Assembly: GCA_028551475.1 (NCBI GenBank)
Contig: CM052355.1
Location: forward strand, 22,781,580 to 22,845,579
DNA: 64,000 nt
Reading direction: 5' to 3'
Origin: Casuarina equisetifolia
Taxonomy: Eukaryota; Streptophyta; Magnoliopsida; Fagales; Casuarinaceae
The translations under genes were made by a program, and so were the position numbers. The notes below the pieces were generated by a model, which did no database searches, was not told where the DNA came from, and worked only from the letters and a program-made list of their open reading frames with translations. Below are positions 37,250 through 48,663 of this stretch, piece by piece; positions within the stretch are counted from its first letter, which is position 1; each line of letters starts with the position of its first letter.

Positions 37250-37640
37250 AGGCATTTCTTTAGTTGCCACGTAAATGGAAAGTGACACGGGGCCAATCAC
37301 CAATGAAAGCACTTTCGACAGGGAGAAATCGCTTTGTTGTCTTTTCGTGGGTTCCTGCAAGCGGGTTATTCACACGACATGACATCGAGGAAAGCGGTTC
37401 TTCCTTTAGAGGTAGCTAACGTAACAAATCCCTGCTCCCTCTCTGTTTCTTGAAGAGGCGATTTCGTACGGCATACGTCTCTCCATTCTGAAAAACTTGG
37501 ACAGCTGAGACTCCCACCCTCGGGAGCTCTTGTCCAGACCTTGGAGCATGTCTTGCTAATGTCAGTTTTCCAATATAATCTGTCGCAAGTCCTTTCGACC
37601 AACCGACGCTCAAAAAACGAACGGAAAGACTTTATCACAA
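37250..37640. other. GC-richer island with overlapping ORFs, unassigned
   Basis: The sequence is less AT-rich than its surroundings and has open frames on the minus strand (37,366-37,638). A plus frame starts MTSRKAVLPLE at 37,378 and breaks after about 24 codons. It could be a lost gene exon, a promoter/CpG-rich relic or chance. I recognise no family. Confidence 0.25.
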
Positions 37641-38500
37641 TTATTATTATTCGTTGAGTTAGATATAATAAAATTTAATATGGTATCAAAATTTAATTTT
37701 TTTAAATATTTTTGTCAACATACATAAATCTAAAAGTCATATAAAAAACAACACGCATTAGATGGTTTGGGTTAAATAAAATCTTTTATATTATATGGTA
37801 AGGAAGCATGTTAAATAAGTGATAAAAAGTTATTTTACTTATTCATTTGTGAATAAAAACTTTCATAAAAAGTACTACTTTAAACTTGGGGTAAAGGGAT
37901 AAGTCTTTATGTGTGAAAAATAAAAATTTGAAAAGTAACTTACAAAATGATGAATTAATATTTTAAGATATCAAATTAGAGATAAAACCATTGTTTAATA
38001 TGTAGTATAATCTCTTTGATGTGTAGTGTGATTGGAATTGAAATTTATGTATGGTTAAGAGTTAGCCTATCCTCTGTTAACAAAAGATTTCGACGCAATT
38101 ATCTCTCAATGTTTGTAGTTTGTTAATTGAAAGGCTTACTTAAATCCTGAAGAATTTCTTCTCTTGAAATGACTTTACTACCCCGAAATTATTTAGTTAC
38201 TTCTTTACTTTCTTACCTAGTTTCTTCTTTTCACATGGACATCTAATCCATCAATGGTTTAGTGCCGTGTCATATACTCTACAGACTTCACAGCACAGAT
38301 GAAACAACTCTTTGACACACATGATCATTACCGATTAACCTATAACCTCTGGTCCATCTCTCTTCCCAGCCCCTGGAAGACGACATACCAAAAGAAACAG
38401 CATATTCACCGATATTTACCAGTCTATGGTTGACCTTGTAATAAGATGCGCAAGTTTGTTGTAGTGCAAAAAACAAAAAGACATACATACAAACCCTGAG
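37640..38500. other. AT-rich spacer 3' of the polyamine oxidase gene
   Basis: No gene is seen. A short minus ORF (38,288-38,506) lies just beyond the expected end of the oxidase transcript and lacks motifs. Confidence 0.4.
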
Positions 38501-38511
38501 CGCCACAATGA

Positions 38512-38520
38512 TATTTATTT
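38512..38520 (-). terminator. Candidate PAO2 polyadenylation signal
   Basis: Minus-strand AAATAAATA lies about 310 bases downstream of the stop codon at 38,829. Confidence 0.4.
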
Positions 38521-38828
38521 AAACTTTTATAATATCAAATTGTAGTAGTGTCCTTCCAACCAAAATTGGGGATGCACATCCATACAAACAAAATAAGGGC
38601 GTCCCGATAACATAATTTTTGTGATTGCTAGATTCATTTTGCTAACAATACAAGCACCTGTATGCCACATCGAAGAAGACTAATACACATTAACCAACAT
38701 TTGACAATCCATGGGAAAATAGTGGTTTTCCACAACATTTCCCAGCGGCCAATCAAATTGGCAATAATGTGTTAGCCAGATTCCAATGATAACGTATCTC
38801 CTATAATCAAAGGGGAGGCCGCCGAAAG

Positions 38829-41800
38829 TTACAGCCGAGAGATCAAAAGTGGGACTGAAACCGAGGTCTCCTCCCCCATGACTGGCTGGAACAAATCCAA
38901 CTCCCCGTAACGTTCCAAGACCCGCATCCTGCAGTCTTCAGCCGCCATCAGCCCAGTTGAGAAGGCACCGTGCACAGACCCCGGGTAGTTCGAGCTTGTT
39001 GCCTCCCCTGCAAAGAATAGGTTATCCACTGGGATCCTTAGCCTGTCATACAGATCATGGGTCTTTCCTACTGTATCATAGCTATAGGAGCCAAGCGAGT
39101 TAACGTCTGTACCCCACCGAGAGACAAGATACTGCATCTGCGCAATTTAAGCAATTAACAAAAAAAAAAAAAGATATGTTTTGTGAGACTTATAGGTCAG
39201 GTGAAAGCCTGACACTGCATATGTCAAAGGCCCTTAAGCATGTTAGCAACTCCCAAAAATAGAGCAGGTGATAAGAGAGGAAGCATTACCGGGGCTGAAG
39301 CATTAGGAAGGATCCTTTTGAGTTGCATGTAAGCAAAATCAGCAGCAGCTTCATCAGACATCTTCTCAATGTCTTTGGCTAGCTGCCCGGCGGGCATATA
39401 AACTAGAACAGAGTGACCAGTAGCCTTGTGAAGATTTAGAAAGTAGCTGCATCCGTAAGATGTCTCCGCAACCACTCCTACGAACTCAACATTTGGCCAA
39501 AACACCTTCTCAAAGTGCAACACTATTTTATTCTCAATCCCTACACCAAGATCTGCAATGGCTGTTTCTTTCCAGTCTGGGAGCTTCGGCTCAAACTTTA
39601 TGGTATTTGCTTTCAGCACACCAAGAGGTACCGCAACAACAGCAGCATCGGCAATAAATGTGCTTCCATTTTCTACTGTTACCTTCACTCCATTGTAGCG
39701 CCTTGCAATCTTGGTAACCCTAAGGGCATCAACAACTAGTTCAACGACGAAGATATCACAGAACAAAAGGACTGACCAAAACAAAGATCATAAATAATTT
39801 ATCCATACCTGTGGCCCAAACGGATGTCAAGACCTTTGGCAAGAGTGTTTATAACAGGGATGTAGCCCCTAACCATAAGCCCATGACCACCAGGGAGCAG
39901 CTCTTCCTGTGTGTAAAGAGTGAATAATTGCAGCATGCAATCAATACGTGTCTTATACTAATATGTTACACATGGAAGAAGGTATAAAAAGACATTTTCC
40001 AAGACAGTATTTGATATTGATTAGCAAATGGAATCTTCTAGTCTTTTACTTTTTCCTGCTTTCCCTAGTACATATCAACTTAAATTTTGGTTCCCATTTC
40101 ATGAGCTTCTCCAAACCAGATGTTTCTATAAATCCTACTTGATTGTAATGTCCCTAAAACGAAGATTAAAATGTTTCACACTTAAGAAATCAAGGGAATA
40201 TCTATTGCTGGAAAGGGGTTGATTCTATCTCTCTCTCATCTGTAACTTCTATTTTTGTTTTACCATCTAATGCAACATGTAGATTTCAAGAAGCCATGGA
40301 CAAACTTGCCTGATCCCAACATTTTAGCGAGATGGTATCAGCATCCCCAGAGAACCATCCTTCCATTCTACATAGATACCACTGAAGCACATTATGCCCA
40401 AGCCCCTCCAGCCTGTACGCAAGTACCAATTTGCATAAATTATCTTTTCACTGTCAATAAATGCAGATTGAAAAAAAAAATATAGATTGAGCTATGCTAC
40501 TATGGTGACTGAACCTCAATTCTGGCTTCCTTTCAAAAACAAGTGAGAAAGCACGGAGGATGGACATGTCTTCAGCATATTCCTCTCTTATTTTGTTGGT
40601 CTGCATTCATGAAAGAAAAACAAAGTCAATACATTTGAATTTGACAATGTTATTATCCATAGAGAAACAGAACAACAAAAACCAAATTATGAAACACAAA
40701 GATTACTTGCCTCCTTCAGAATGCTCTCAAATACTTCACCAACTCTGGTGACCAACTCTGAAGAAATTTTGTTCCCCTCCATATCAAATAGGGCATAGCT
40801 GCAAGGAACGTGGAACATATGGAACCCAAATGACTATCCAGTCATAGCCCAAAATTTGGAGATTAAAGTAAATACTCATTCTGCCTTTATTGCAGCAGAA
40901 AACATCATAATAACAAATCTGAAGCTTTAAAACCTCAATATTAAAAATGCAATCTCTACATCAACAAAACTGTTTGCAAGTGCCCATTATTCAGGAATAC
41001 CACAGAATGACATTTAAAAAAACTACGACCTTCCAATCAGTTATAACACAATCAACTAATTTTTACAGAGCTCTACTCCATTATTTGGGCTTTTCAATCA
41101 CCATTACGATGAACCACCAGAGTTAGGAAATTTCGAGAAAACCAGATGAGAAGCTTGACTACAAATCAGCAAACAGTTAAAGGGGATGTTGAAGCCACAA
41201 GCATGAAGGAGGGAAATTAAAGTGTATCTACAGTTCTGGGAATGTGGAAGCCAAGCATGAAAGAGGGAAGATAAAAGTGTATCTAAATTTTACCAAGAAC
41301 ATGAATTCCTACCCAACCCCCCCCCCCCCCCCCTCCGTTGGATTTAAGTTCATGGGCCTCAGAAATATAAATTGGGGACTAAGATTTAATAATAATACTC
41401 AAATAAATGAAGAAACAAAAGTGGCATGGATAAATAAGCAGAGAAATGGGCTGAATGTTGTTTCACAATTCTATAAATGCAGACCAAAATCTTGTTGATC
41501 AAAATTAAAGCCAACAAACTAATTAGCATATTGAAAGCAACCAAGTAAGACCTACTCACCTTTCCAAATCATGATCATACAGCACAGAGTTATCCTCACT
41601 GGTACGGTATAAAGGTAGTCCTAGTCTCCCAATCACTGGTGCCAAGGGATTCTCCTGACAGACTCCGTGCAACCTGAGGCATCGAGTTTGATATATAAGT
41701 CTAATAGGTATAAATAGATGACGCACAAATTCCTTATGATAATTCATTACCATGATGCTCCCAGGTCAACAGGAAAACCAAACGAATAGTCAGTATAAAC

Positions 41801-42873
41801 TCTGCCACCAATCCTATCCCGTGATTCCAACACAACAACCTGAATACCAAAAATAAAAAGAAATAAAAAATAAAAAGAAAAAAGAGAAAAAGAATTTATA
41901 GAAAAAGGGGAATCTAGAAAGAGGATCTACTTGAGCAAATATAAAGAGGAAGAGGATGCATCCATCTAAATCTTGATACGATCTGTGGAATTAGGATTTA
42001 GGTCATATCACATCTACAAACGATACAGTTCTCCTCCCTCTCTCTCACTTTTCAGGGTCAATAAAAATTTTCAACTGCTGTAATAAAAAATGGTGCGGTA
42101 CTTTAATAGGACTTTTGGCAAGGAGCTGATCACACCCACTTACAAGCAACATACAATAAATATAGAACTAGAATGACGCAAACTGAAGACCAATAGTTTC
42201 TACTCAGTTTGGTTTATATTTTACTATGAATACCCGAAATGTTGCATCATGAAGAGCACGAGCTGCAGCCATTCCGGCCATACCACCGCCAATGACAATG
42301 ACAGATGGCTTTCTCTCCACATCTGAGTGACAAAGACCTACAAAACACACGATTGAACTGGGATTAGTGGCACCGACTAACAAGAACAATTATCCGACTT
42401 AAGCCTTTTTTCCTCTTCCATGGCCCAAACAGGAAGTAATTAAGATTTTATTCCATTAACCTAGAATATATAACCACATACTAACAAACAGCACCTAAGA
42501 AATCCTCCTTTAGTACAAGTACCTCAGAAAAGCTAATAAGTAACTGTCAAAATGAGAGTATAATGCCAGCATTAGGTACAAAAAATAAGGAAAGAGGAAA
42601 AAAGGCTAGAGACAGCTAACAGGTACGGAACTCTGGACGAAACTGGACCAATCGGTATGGGCAAAAAAATAAAAAATAAAAAATAAAATAAAAAAGCAAT
42701 AAAGTACGGAAGCAATTTGACTTTTCTGTAATTTCTTCTTTAAGAAGCATCTACGAGTTTCTTTCAGAAGACAAAAAATAAAAAATAGCAGATTACAAAG
42801 AAAAGAGAAAAAGGAAAAAGAAAAGCAAACCTCTGCGCAGTTGGGGATTACTCCTGGTACGTCCAGACTCCAT
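38829..42873 (-). CDS. PAO2: Peroxisomal FAD polyamine oxidase, PAO2/PAO3 type
   Basis: Ten coding exons on the minus strand: 42,873-42,831; 42,337-42,234; 41,839-41,751; 41,673-41,560; 40,798-40,711; 40,600-40,515; 40,412-40,310; 39,906-39,809; 39,719-39,290; 39,137-38,829. The CDS is 1,464 nt (487 aa), against about 490 aa for AtPAO2. The FAD dinucleotide motif GGGMAG lies at residues 31-36 ([17 protein letters not shown]). Next come [28 protein letters not shown] and [16 protein letters not shown], which holds the conserved active-site lysine region. Near the end are FFAGEATSS and [12 protein letters not shown]. The last residues SRL form a PTS1 peroxisomal signal. The family oxidises spermine to spermidine to putrescine (back-conversion), releasing H2O2. 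Introns 5 and 7 begin with GC instead of GT. PAO2 versus PAO3 is not resolved; the SRL ending fits PAO2. Confidence 0.93.
39907..40309 (-). other. PAO2 intron 7, GC-AG type
   Basis: The exon ends ...GATCAG and the intron starts GCAAGT. The acceptor is ACACACAG before GAAGAGCTG. Joining the exons restores the [13 protein letters not shown] block seen in the family, so the GC donor is forced by the reading frame. Confidence 0.85.
40601..40710 (-). other. PAO2 intron 5, GC-AG type
   Basis: The exon ends ...AAGGAG, the intron starts GCAAGT and ends ATGCAG. The join gives ILKE-TNKIREE, matching the family spacing. No GT donor nearby keeps frame and length. Confidence 0.85.
41317..41333 (-). repeat. 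Homopolymer G17 in PAO2 intron 4 (C17 on plus)
   Basis: Seventeen consecutive C on the plus strand give a G run in the oxidase pre-mRNA. Confidence 0.9.
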
Positions 42874-43349
42874 TTTGCAGCTAAAATCGGCGATCAACAG
42901 TACGACAATTATTGAAATTCCTTTTGCTACTAATTAAATTAAAATTACTAGGATAATTACTATCAATAAAAATTAATAAAGGATCCAGGCGTTTTTTCTC
43001 GATTTTGATAAGGGACAGAGGCAGTTGAGGCGAGCAATGAAGAATAAAAATTAAGAGACACGTCGTAAAGTGGTTGGAATTGGAAGAAAAGTTCGAGTAA
43101 TTCAATAAGGAACCCAGCTTCCCGGACCAGCTCATGCAGCTCTCTTTCTCTTTCAAATGTCAACAACCAATTCAATCAGATTCCAAACTAATCTGGCCGA
43201 TTTCGAGTCGAGGAGGGAAAAAGGACGAGGACTAGGACCGGCGTAGGATTTGTGGAGTCCGCCGAGAAAGAAAATCTGGGGTATTTGATCCTCCCGGAGA
43301 CGAAAGAACGGAAAAGGAATGCGGAATATGGAGAGGTAAAGCGAATTCT

Positions 43350-43524
43350 CTAGAGAGAGAGGGAGAGAGATATTTCTTTAAAACTGAGTTTGATTCGGTT
43401 GTATGCTTCTGCGTCTGGGCTTTTGGGTCCGCTTTATAGAGACAAGCCACGAGGATTTGGCACAACTGTACACGCTGGCGTAGGGGAAAAGACTCTACTC
43501 GCTGGATTTGCTTTGCCACGTGGC
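43350..43524 (-). promoter_or_regulatory. PAO2 promoter: TATA box and palindromic G-box
   Basis: A minus-strand TATAAA (43,438-43,433) lies about 560 bases upstream of the start codon and is followed by a CT-rich leader (GA-rich on plus near 43,352-43,372). About 77 bases upstream of the TATA box is the 10-bp palindrome GCCACGTGGC (43,515-43,524), a perfect G-box. G-boxes bind bZIP and bHLH factors and occur in light-, ABA- and stress-responsive promoters. Transcription start is inferred, not seen. Confidence 0.5.
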
Positions 43525-43784
43525 GCGGACATATTGGTAGTTGAATGGGGGGTTTGCGTAACAGGCTCCTATTGTCAGAAATTTTGGCTTCGTTTGGGTC
43601 TTGGATTTTCAGGCGGCTCTCGAGCTTCTCTTTTGGGCGTTTGAGGCACAGATTTTTTATTCTGACATTTATTCCGCAACAACAAAAGCACGAAGCCGTG
43701 TGTTGACGGCTCACACTTGTCTTTTTCGTGGTGCTGCCCAAGTTGCTGAGGAGGCAACCGGGCAGTGGACGCAGGTAAAGAACG

Positions 43785-43806
43785 ACCGACCGACCGACCG
43801 ACCGAC
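43785..43806. repeat. GACC tetranucleotide microsatellite
   Basis: Five to six tandem GACC units lie upstream of the PAO2 promoter. Confidence 0.85.
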
Positions 43807-43859
43807 GCCCTTCCCCGTTCTGGTTTTGAATAATTATTCTGAAAAAGATGGGGGATGAC

Positions 43860-45090
43860 AATGGGGATGCTGAAGATGGGTCAAGCTCAGCGTCTCATGC
43901 CGACGACAACTTGGGGCCCACAATACCAAACTGTACGTGTGAGTGTCACGTCATGCCCAACGGAGCGACGGAGTTGGGAAATTACATTTCTTTGGTTAAC
44001 TTGTTTTAGTTTTTTAAGTTAAGGTCTAATTCAATTTTAAATCTATTAATAAAACAATGTCAATTAGAAATTTTTTTTAAAACAACCATGTTTAACGTTA
44101 AGGTGTTTTAGTTAATAATAAAAAAAGAAAAGGCTCATCCTAAATTATTTTAAGATTTAAACTTAGGTCATAACATTCAGTAGAGATGAAGTTTTGAGTT
44201 ATATTTTGTAAGAAAATTTAATATAGAATTGACTTTTTCAATCAATATGCTCTTGTCATTCCATGTTATCTTTTATATTTAGATGCAACCATAATCTTGG
44301 GAGAGAAAGAGAGAGAACAAAAAAGTATTCTTTTAATGTTGGTTTAGGTGAGCATATTGTCATGTTTCAAGATTAAACACTCCAGAAAAAAGAATATCCA
44401 AAAGAAAGGATATGAATGATATTGTCCAACATTGGAAAGGCAAGTGAGAGGTTTTGGGTTTAAAAAAGTTTAAGTAACTCTATTTAATAGATTAGTTTTT
44501 TAGGTTAGAATCCTAAACTCATGACAAAGTGGTAAGATTAGGTTTTTAGGTTAACCCATGACCCATTTTCAATGCCAAGCACCACCCATAAAGGTAGGGG
44601 GCACCCAACTATTTAAAGGGATAACAATCACATTAGATGTACATGACCACATCAAAAGCGATGTGCATTTGAGTGTGAGAGAATGTTATGTTCTAAAATG
44701 AAACATTCTAAAAAAGAGGGTATCCAAGAAAGGGGATGTAGAGGGCATTATCCTTCATTGAAAAGGCAAGTGGGAGGTTTAGTATTTATAAGGGTTTAGG
44801 TAACTTTACCTAATAGACTAGCCTTTTGGGTTAGAATCCCAAACTTACGACAATATGGAGCCAATCAACACATCCTAGCATATGGGTACAAGGTTGGTGG
44901 GAGTTTGGTTGTAGCTAAAAGCACTAACGCTCTTCACACAACTAAAACTACCATTAGAATAGGATCTCAAATGACTCTTGACACCAATGTTGTTTTAGGT
45001 GACTTCTATTTGTTTGCCAAAAACTAGCAATAATCTTTATGCACATATCAATGTGTGAGCTACTTGATCTCTTAGGTAGTATTGTGACAA
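43860..45090. other. AT-rich spacer with a diverged direct repeat
   Basis: No gene is present. Two related stretches of about 165 bp (about 44,365-44,530 and 44,692-44,855) share words such as GGCAAGTG(A/G)GAGGTTT and GGTTAGAATCC(T/C)AAACT. They probably derive from an old repeat or LTR. Confidence 0.45.
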
Positions 45091-45363
45091 GGAGGTTGTA
45101 GCTTGATAAGTCTATTTTTATTGAGTTATTTTGAGTACTATAGACAATATATATTTTAGTTTTTGTGAAACTTTATGTATATATATTATATTTATGCAAG
45201 TTTTGTTAGTTTATGCAGCAAACCCAAAGTACAAGAAAAAGGAACAAAAGAAAGGAAATAAGGATACAAGGATCACATATGGGGACCAAGAGAGAAAGAG
45301 AGCATTTGGTCAAGTAAGTGGAGTGGGGCAATAAGTAAAAAAGGGAGGGAATTATCATCCAAG

Positions 45364-45367
<4 letters not shown>

Positions 45368-45395
<28 letters not shown>
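45368..45395. repeat. GA microsatellite
   Basis: A run of about 14 GA units lies inside the left arm of the inverted duplication. Confidence 0.9.
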
Positions 45396-45398
<3 letters not shown>

Positions 45399-46648
45399 TG
45401 GAATACAAAGAGACCGATCGTTCGACAACTGATTGATTGTCTTTGGTGATCGACCTAGGAGAAGTTCTAATGAGTTTAGGAGCCTAGAACGTACGAATGC
45501 TGTCCAAACCCATTTTTTGGCACATTTTTTGGCAAACATTGCTGTTCAACATTTTTCGACGAAAAGGTGTTGTTTCTAGCTAGATCAAAGGCAATTTTGG
45601 CAAGGAAGGAATGGATCTAGCAATTAGTGGCTATTTTCGATTGATTTGTAGTAGCTATGTGTGGTTTTGCGGTGGTTTCCGGTAAAACGAATGCCATCTA
45701 AGCCTTTTCCGTCAGATCTACGCATTTTTGTGGTAGATTTGCACAATTCCTTTGCACATTGGCACTCTAGTTGTCCTTCTCAACATTTTTTGATGGTTTC
45801 CATGAATAGTGTACAATGGCACATGGTGGCACATAACAGCATGTTTCGACATGTTTTCATCCTCTGACAACTTCATATGCTATTTGATTGTGTAAAGTGG
45901 CAACAAATACCTTCTTAAGGGAAGAAAAACTTGGTGACAACATTAGCATTTTCCTAATTTAAGATGTTTCATTTATATTGTAGTACTATTGTTGTTTGTT
46001 TTAGTATTATGAGCTAAACTACTCTTGTTAAAGCTAAGATATAGCCTAATTAGGATGATATTAACTTTTTGGTTGATATGTTATGCAAGATACTATATTC
46101 ATGTAAGTTGTATGTTGTGATGTCCTAGATGTTGTAGTGATTAATCATCACTTAACTAATTTAACGTGCATGTTTAAGACTGAATGAAGATGATATGCTA
46201 ATGCTTCTTACAATGTACAACCATAAATTACATTTGAATAAAAGTATACCATGTTATTTATGTGACTTTAGGTGTAACCTGAAATGTTCATAGATCATAA
46301 TGCACTTAGTTTATTTAATTCATGTATAGAGATATAATAAGTTAATGAACAAAGTAGATTTATTATACCTAAATATAGAATAGTGAATGAAATAGAAAAT
46401 TTTGCCATTACATAAGTATTGTTGTTCTTGTAAGCATTTAATCATTGAAATTCATATATACTAATTCTGATGAAACTAAATGCTCTAACATAATTGTCAT
46501 ATTTAATTAACTCATTTGAAATTTATTGTTTTAGTATAATATCACTTTAGAACCTCTTTGACCTTAATGAGTTGCTAGATAAATTGTAGATCCAATTTAC
46601 TATTAGTAATTAGTCAAATTGGTAACACTAACCCTTATAGGACTATAC

Positions 46649-47986
46649 TTGTTCGGTGAAATCTAATTACAAGTGAGCATGTCGAACAAGTAATATAATG
46701 ATAAGAAGGATATTGTCCCACAGAGATTGGTGATTACTAAACCAATTAATTACTAATAGTGAACAACTCTTAGAATTTATCTAGCAAATCAAATTGATAG
46801 ATGATAGATTAACTAAATAAATCTAAGAAAACTAAATACAAGAAATATGTTAGAGCATATGATTTCACCATAATTACTAGGTATTAATATTGATTATTTA
46901 TACTTGCAAGATGGATAATATCTATGTAATGGCGGAATCTCCTAATTTATATACTATTCTATGTCTAGGTATAACAAACTTACTTAGTTATTTAACTCAC
47001 TATATCTCTATATGTGAATTGAAACAAACCAAATGCATTAAGATCTATAAACATTTCTAGTTTACATCGAAAGCCATACAAACAATATAGTATATGTCTA
47101 TCCATATTTAATTTATGGTTACACATTACAAGAAACAATTGCATATCATCTCCTGTCGGTCTTAAACATGCAAATCAGATCATTCAAGTGGTAGCTAATC
47201 ACTTAAAAATATTAAACATAGTAATATATAACTTCACATAAACAAAATATCTTGCAAAACATAATAATGATAATATTCATACCATCATAATTAGGTTACA
47301 TCGTAGCTCTAACAAAAATAAACTAAAACATAAAGAAATAATAAGGAAGAATAGTTATAAGAAATAAAGAAGACATCTTGAATCCAAGAACAAGAAGTCT
47401 GTTACCCTTTTTTTTGTCTTCTCTTCAAGAAAATCTTGAATTCTTAGCCTCTTTCTTGAGTTGTGCTCAATTTCCTCCTTCCTTTTCTTTTGCCTCTTCT
47501 CTTCTCTTAAATAGGGTTTAGGTTTAGACCTACTCTTATCCTAGTAGAATTGAGTTTTAGAGATCTAAAACAATTAGGTTTTGAATTCTTAATTTAATTA
47601 GGTTTTGAACTCCTAATTTAATTAGGCTTTGCACTCCTAATATGATTAGGTTTTCTAATTATTTAGAAAACCCATTAACAATAAAATCTAATAACAATCA
47701 TTCAAAGCCCAAGCCCATTTTGACTCTCTTAATCTTGATATTACGATTTTGCCACATAATAAGCATCAGACTCTCCATGTTCATCCATTTTTTCCTTGTC
47801 TCCTTGTGCTACATAAACCAGATAAATTTAGGTAAATAAAGAGGAGTTCAAATGTTTTCTCACAATTATTAAAGTTATTTATTACCTAAAATAGGTAAAA
47901 TAACTCTATAAAAATAGAGTTATCAATAATCATTTTTATCATTATATTATTTGTTCGACATATGCACTTACATGTAGGATTTTACC
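46649..47986. mobile_element. Candidate TIR-bounded element, about 1.34 kb
   Basis: Ends of about 57 bp (46,649-46,706 and 47,929-47,986) are inverted copies. Both carry ATGTCGAACAA(G/A)TAATAT and a TAATGATAA word. The interior is the right arm of the inverted duplication and has no transposase frame. It may be a non-autonomous DNA element or a fragment of retroelement non-coding sequence. A target duplication was not identified. Confidence 0.45.
47571..47660. repeat. 24-bp tandem repeat, about four copies
   Basis: The unit is ATTAGGTTTTGAATTCTTAATTTA with variants, repeated head to tail. Confidence 0.8.
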
Positions 47987-48313
47987 AAACATAGCCAAAG
48001 GCTAGCATATGGTACCATGTACTTAAAAGCAAAAGGAGAGACAAATTGTAAGGAGACTTAACTATCCCTCAAACAAGATCACTCTTAATGTTCTCCATTT
48101 TTCTCATGTGTTTAATAATGATTAACCATTACACATTTACAAGAGCAAAGACAGGATAAAAGAAAAGGTATGTTGCTTTAATCCTTCATGACCAACTTGT
48201 AACTCTTTCATAAACCTATTTTGTTACATTGAATGTAACAAAATGGTACCAAAGTGGGAAATAGGAATGGCCAAGCAAGGAAGGCAATGCTTCAATTATA
48301 CTTTGTATTTAAA

Positions 48314-48663
48314 TGAAAGGAGAGCTAAAGGTTGTAGGAAAACACAAGAGAGAAGAATGGCAAAAAGAGAAAATAATTTGATTTCAATTGATTGATTCTC
48401 AATTTAGTTTCTACTATACAAAAATTGTACATATAGCAATTTAGATTACACAAGAAAGGCAAATAATCTAATTACAATTGGATTTTTACAAATTGGGGCA
48501 AGAATCATTAAAGATTTTTTTATCTTTTAATGGCTAGGGTTTTACAGTAGGAACAAAGGTGGAGTTTGGTCATGTTGTAGGTCACTATCGGGTTAGTAAG
48601 GTTAATGTGTTGCCCACATGTGCTACATGCACTTTTAGGTGTGTGGAGTCCCTTACTTTAACA
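48314..48663 (-). repeat. 3' LTR of the minus-strand copia
   Basis: In element orientation it starts TGTTAAAGTAAGGGAC directly after the purine tract. It aligns with 52,939-53,252 along its length, sharing for example the TTGATTT(C/T)AATTGATT region. Confidence 0.7.

Larger units (their letters stand above)
45095..47935. repeat. Large inverted duplication, arms over 1 kb
   Basis: The segment 45,960-46,640 reads, as reverse complement, like 46,715-47,385. The outer blocks 45,095-45,145 and 47,885-47,930 also pair (GATAA-TCTATTTTTAT-GAGTTATTTT core). The sequences between the outer and inner blocks differ in length and content (about 810 versus 500 bp). Arms are clearly diverged. It looks like two inverted copies of one repeat element, tail to tail, with a short spacer. 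No coding domain was recognised. Confidence 0.75.

Noticed and set aside
43232..43861. 209-codon minus-strand ORF upstream of PAO2
   Set aside because: It covers the inferred PAO2 TATA box, G-box and leader, has low-complexity stretches and no domain. It is best explained as a chance frame in promoter sequence.
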